This document shows positions 60,501 to 64,000 of a DNA stretch of 64,000 bases, one piece after another. The stretch covers positions 78,204,875 to 78,268,874 of the forward strand of contig OY776121.1 of the NCBI GenBank assembly GCA_963675135.1, given 5' to 3'. The notes below the pieces were generated by a model that saw only the letters and a program-made list of their open reading frames with translations, ran no database searches and was not told the DNA's origin. The first letter of the stretch is position 1, and each line of letters opens with the position of its first letter. Source of the stretch: Galeopsis tetrahit. Its lineage: Eukaryota; Streptophyta; Magnoliopsida; Lamiales; Lamiaceae. The position numbers and the translations under genes were made by a program.

Positions 60501-61862
60501 ACGGGCTCAAAGTGAGAAGCAGATGATATGCTAATGCACCAAAATCGACCATTTCAGTATAAAAATAATTCAAAACGTATCTCTTTTCTCTATTTATAAA
60601 CTGGGAGAGTGATTTGAATGAAGTTAAATATCCTCCCTTTTTTTTCCCAGAATCTAAGGCCAGATAGTGGTGCTCTAAAAACTCTAAAAACTGGGAGAGT
60701 GATGAAGGACTCCAGTGAAGCACAACACGCTGATCTTCCGGAGAAGCTACACATACATAACTAACGATATAAAAGAATTTGTGCCCAAGATTAAAGAGGA
60801 AGGATGAAGAGAGAAGTGTTATTTTCCGTCTCAATGTTGAGTCTCAACCAAGAGTTTACTTTTAGATGAAGGAAGAAAGCCAAAAGCCTGAAAGAAGCTA
60901 CTGCTTTCAGTCTGACTTTGAAAACATAAATAAAATATAAATAATAAATGAAATATTAAAGGTCAGGGTAGACAAAATGCAGAAGAGAGTGAGGGTATTA
61001 AAAAATAATTTCCAAAAATAGTAGGAGAAATGGGCGGGAAAATAATATTTTTAGACTATCTTATTTATATATATATATAGATAATTAATTAATTGTATGA
61101 TCGATGATGCAGATAATAAATATGGATCCATGCAGTGACTATTATGTGATCGCGTATTTGAATACAGCAGAGGTACAGAAGGCTCTCCATGCTAATGTCA
61201 CCAGCATCCCTTATGATTGGGAGCCATGCAGGTATATGAATTATTATTATATTTTATTTATAATCACATATATGTACTCATTATATAAATATTTGGTGTT
61301 GGAAAATTACAGTGATGTGCTGAAGAAGTGGCAGGATAGCCCATCCACCGTCCTTCCTCTTCTTCAAGAGTTTTTAGCCAATGGTCTTCGTGTCTGGATA
61401 TTTAGGTAATTAATTTAATATTTACTCTTAATTATTTTCTGATCATCGATTGAATTATTAATAAATTGATAATTAATATATATATATATATAATGCGCAG
61501 TGGGGACACTGATGGAAGGGTCCCAGTGACATCGACAAAGGAGTCCATCAAAATGTTGAAACTTGCCATCAAAACGCAATGGCATCCTTGGTATCTTGGG
61601 GGAGAGGTATATACTGTAATTTAATATTATTATTTCATTTATTACTTTTACACATACAGTAGTATATAATTAAGCTGAATTTGTTGTTATTGGAAATGCA
61701 ATGTAGGTTGGTGGGTACACACAAGTGTATGAAGGGAACCTAACGTTTGCGACAGTGAGAGGGGCAGGGCATCAGGTCCCAAGTTACCAACCTGCAAGAG
61801 CTCTTTCTCTTATTATGCATTTTCTTTCTGGGACTCAACTCCCTAACTCTTCAAGGCATTAA
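54542..61862 (+). CDS. Serine carboxypeptidase-like protein, copy B
   Basis: Paralogue of the gene at 4723-8312 with the same predicted role (secreted S10 serine carboxypeptidase, clade II type). Exons: 54542-54917, 55574-55681, 55760-56034, 56454-56714, 61113-61231, 61313-61405, 61501-61606, 61707-61862. All introns are GT-AG and the joined frame is again 497 codons plus stop. Exon lengths equal those of copy A, except that copy A's 212-nt exon 5 is here 119 + 93 nt with an 81-bp intron. Signal peptide, NGGPGCSS, GESYAGHY (Ser222), SGDTD (411-415) and GAGHQVP (His468) are intact. Differences from copy A cluster in exon 4 (KKGMYQYFASH versus VKGMYEYFGSH; HPIDIYN versus DPIDIYN). Intron 4 is 4.4 kb because of a Helitron; if the Helitron impairs splicing, expression could be reduced. 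Confidence 0.9.
55280..55541. mobile_element. Probable Stowaway-like MITE in intron 1 of copy B
   Basis: TTTCTCTGCTCCATTGTTAT at the left and ATTGGGACAGAGAGAGTAGA at the right form imperfect inverted ends of the CTC..CCGTCCC type. Copy A reads directly from ATATATAGTATTTAGAACTT to TTTGATGTAATAA. Exact borders are uncertain. Confidence 0.5.
56138..56323 (+). mobile_element. Small solo LTR or TRIM in intron 3 of copy B
   Basis: 186 bp (TATTAGGAATATATTG...CATCTTTCTATA) flanked by ATAGT on both sides. It has GTAGGCCCATC twice, and TTAATGAAAGAAATTATATTC near its 3' end, as in polyadenylation regions of small copia-type LTRs. The TG...CA ends have become TA...TA. Copies A, psi-1 and psi-2 lack it. 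Confidence 0.6.
57330..57547. repeat. 108-bp perfect tandem duplication in the Helitron
   Basis: CACTTCTATTTTTTCACAAC starts at 57330 and 57438, each followed by TAAGCACTACATCTACTTTA and later GGACAATAAATAAATAAATA. Copies look identical over the whole unit. Confidence 0.85.
58736..59270 (+). mobile_element. 5'-truncated LINE inside the Helitron
   Basis: 535 bp flanked by a perfect 19-bp TSD, ACTACCAACAATTTTCAGG (58717-58735, 59271-59289), ending in a run of A residues. Near the 5' end it encodes CALCGLHEESERHLLFEC, the zinc-binding zf-RVT segment of L1-type plant LINEs, then a stop. The long TSD, A tail and 5' truncation are typical of target-primed reverse transcription. Confidence 0.9.
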
Positions 61863-62116
61863 ACATTCACTCCTTATTAATCTAGCTTCCTTTCATTGCT
61901 TCCCATATGTATATACTGATTACAAATGCTAGTATGTTTTATTTGTTAACCATCTTAATTATAATCCACTCGAGCTAGGTACTGGAGTATTATTTTTTAA
62001 ATACTCTAAATTTCTATTCATATACTCCGTATTATATAAATATGAGCTTAAAATTGTAAACTTAATTGATCAAAGCCGATTTAATTCTAAACCCTGGCCT
62101 GAAAATATATAGCAGT
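61863..62116. other. 3' flank of copy B
   Basis: Matches the 3' flank of copy A (8313-8620), including TGATTACAAAT and TATGTTTTATTTGTTAACCA. It should hold the 3' untranslated region. I see no single clear polyadenylation signal. Confidence 0.6.
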
Positions 62117-62800
62117 AAAGGCCACCGCCCCCAACTATTATGTTTTCACCCAAACCTCAATTTATTTTTTAAAGTATAAGATAAAAATACTATAGTGATG
62201 AGTTGTTCACCCCCAAATCTACATCTACAAACACAAAAACAACCCTTACACAACATGAAACCAGAATATATACCAAGTGAACAATTAAGAAACCAGCTCT
62301 ATATTAGTAATGCACAATTTTCAAATTATTAAAATAACTTGTTAAAAAGAAAAGGTATTAGTCCAATGGAATGGAGGTGCATACGTCAAACTTACAAGTC
62401 ACCATTTCAAGAAGCATAACCAGTAAAATAAAATTAATGGCTTGATTAATTAATTCAAAATACCCAATTCGATCTTCAGAAAGTAAGCCCGCTGATATAT
62501 CAAGAATCAAATAACATGAATGACATATATATACCAATAAGCGCCTCGAATTTTCTGAGATTTTTTTTGTAAAAAACTCGAAAATTATTTCTGAGTTTTT
62601 GTCCAAAACTCGAAAATTATTTCTGAGATTTTGTCCAAAACTCGATTCTGAGTTTTTGTTACAAACTCGGTAATTTTCTCTTAGTTTTTAGACAAAAACT
62701 CAGAAATTTGCGCCGACTTAATATGAAGAACTCGGAAGAAACTTCCGACTTCCATCCTCGTACTCGGCGAACCAGTTTCAAACATCAAACCCCCCCCCCC
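62117..62800. mobile_element. Family C element C2, left part, with a family A end
   Basis: GGCCACCGCCCCCAACTATT, continuing ATGTTTTCACCC, matches the C1 left TIR. Between 62550 and 62770 there are repeated AACTCGAAAATTATTTCTGA and AACTCGG motifs as in the C1 hairpin. At 62363-62395 ATGGAGGTGCATACGTCAAA is a lone family A terminus. The right TIR of C2 was not found, so it is partial or rearranged. Confidence 0.5.
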
Positions 62801-63507
62801 TTTTTTTTTTAAGCCAAATTCTTATGTGCACGCCATTTGGGATTCAATTTATCCAATTACCCACCTATTCGATTTTTTCACCGACGGTGTACTTTCAATC
62901 GCCTCTTTCCCTCTCATCTCTCTGATTTCACAATGGAATCTCAGTCGTGAAACATAACTCTCCACACGATGAGAATGAAGGCAACAGCGAGAGAGGTCGG
63001 ACGGCGGCGACGAAATTGGTAGATGTGAAATGTTATGTAATTTCTCATTTACAGAATTTTCTACAGTATTTTATATCTTGTCTTACACTGCTACAAAACT
63101 TTATTATGAAGAAAGTGTCAAAAGAAATTGAAGAGGCGGTGAAGAAAGGGTGCCTCACCACAGTTTTCGATTTCCCCAAGGAAGAAATTTAAGACGGGAC
63201 TTGTTTTGTTACATCATTGATTCGCATAGGAGATCTTGTGGTTTAATTTGAATGCCGGAGATTGTAGTGTTGTAATGAGCCGAGGAGGAGTTGCTGAATC
63301 CCTTACAATTTGATCATAGAGATGAATTAAGAAAGAAAGAGGATTTGAGAATTTGGTGAGCATTGTGCCCATTTGTTATTAAAAAAATTTGAAGTGATTA
63401 GTGAATAAAGTGATACTGATTATTGGAATGAAGTAATTGGTATTTAAATTTCTTTGTATAGGGTGGGTGGGTATGTTGATTGCTGCCATGGTGTCTGAAG
63501 AGTACAT
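62801..63507. other. Intergenic, short unassigned frame
   Basis: An 81-residue frame (62947-63192) ends VSKEIEEAVKKGCLTTVFDF before PKEEI and has plain amino-acid composition. No family is recognised, no splice partner is evident, and it may be a gene fragment or chance. The rest is AT-rich. Confidence 0.25.
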
Positions 63508-64000
63508 TGTTATACCTCGTCAAAGAGGTCAATCTTTGACAAGTCAATCCTAGTCACCATCTTACGTGACGAGAACCAGTCAACAAAGTCGTGCGACGAC
63601 TAGTCAACAAGACCAAGAAAATGTAATAGATTTAATGTATTTAATATATTTAAGTGCTCGTCCAAAGATGTTGGCGAGCACTTGTCTTAGTTAGCTGCTC
63701 GCCCAAATGTGTGGCGAGCACATGCCTATTCTTAGTGAGAAGTTTAAGTATTGAAGTCTTGGGAGACAGCATGGAGCGTGGCGACCACACTCCTCGAAGG
63801 TCCTCCGGCGACCACCACGGCCCAGCTCCTCGGCATCTAGGCGAGGACGAGCACCTAAGGCGGTTTAGCATTAAATGCACCATCAAATCACCTTTTCGGG
63901 CAGAATGAAGGTCCAATCTGGAGGCTCCACGTGTAAAGGGCGGGCAGCCCCTAAAAAACAGTATATAATGCCCATATGGGCTCATTTGTAAGACAAGTTT
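63508..64000 (+). mobile_element. Possible LTR running off the right edge
   Basis: Starts TGTTATACCTCGTCAAAG. It contains paired GAGCACTTGTC/GAGCACATGCC segments with GCTCG.CCAAA, GC-rich CTCCGGCGACCACCACGG, then AGTATATAATGCCCATATGG about 40 bp before the window ends. A promoter-like TATA near the 3' part, in a sequence unlike its surroundings, suggests an LTR. The end and the internal region lie outside the window. Confidence 0.35.

Larger units (their letters stand above)
56761..61081 (-). mobile_element. Non-autonomous Helitron in intron 4 of copy B
   Basis: On the minus strand it begins TCTATATATATATAAATAAG and ends ...CGTGCAACGCACAGGTG...CTAG next to T: a 5' TC, a short GTGCAACGCAC hairpin, and a CTAG end. 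It lies between host A (56760) and T (61082) with no TSD. The psi-1 intron 4 (TTTAATACTATAATTAATTA at about 1187-1206) is the uninterrupted site. No RepHel gene is seen in 4.3 kb. It contains a 108-bp tandem duplication and a LINE fragment. Other short frames show no recognisable family. Confidence 0.88.

Noticed and set aside
60436..60834. 132-residue minus-strand frame in the Helitron
   Set aside because: No recognised domain, ordinary composition, lies in non-coding Helitron sequence; a captured gene piece cannot be excluded but is not supported.

Overview
This is nuclear DNA of a flowering plant, most likely a eudicot. The evidence is AT-rich intergenic sequence, GT-AG introns, plant serine carboxypeptidase-like (SCPL) genes, Ty1/copia elements, Stowaway MITEs, a Helitron, and MULE genes with a plant mobile domain. 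I cannot name the species. All calls come from reading the sequence; no database search was run.

Layout. (1) 1-2.7 kb: broken exon 3/4/5 copies of an SCPL gene, in tandem. (2) 4.7-8.3 kb: an apparently intact SCPL gene (copy A, 7 exons, 497 codons). (3) 54.5-61.9 kb: its intact paralogue (copy B, 8 exons, 497 codons), same strand, with a 4.3 kb Helitron in intron 4. The upstream and downstream flanks of A and B match, so a unit from about 3.4 to 8.6 kb was duplicated. (4) 8.9-54 kb, between the two genes: a nested transposon graveyard.

The nest can be resolved because most insertions still carry target-site duplications (TSDs), and several have an uninterrupted (empty) copy elsewhere in the window. 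A host segment is present twice: about 8.93-16.71 kb, and, broken up by insertions, 27.32-38.82 kb. At the junction is a minus-strand copia element (16.7-27.3 kb). The second copy holds a plus-strand copia element (29.6-38.2 kb), whose polymerase gene is split by a 2.0 kb MULE-type element. Three solo LTRs of one family (10.5-14.5, 17.2-20.0 and 42.1-46.1 kb) each hold one or two short MULE-like elements. A decayed MULE (41.1-48.0 kb) carries a plant-mobile-domain gene and, convergently, the start of a Mutator-type transposase.

Only the two SCPL genes look functional as host genes. Both predict secreted S10-family serine carboxypeptidases with all catalytic motifs. The most novel-looking material is a set of short MULE-like families with 9-bp TSDs. 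One of them (family A, four members, all inside the solo LTRs) has a conserved layout: two GTCGAC-rich hairpins beside a GC-rich block.
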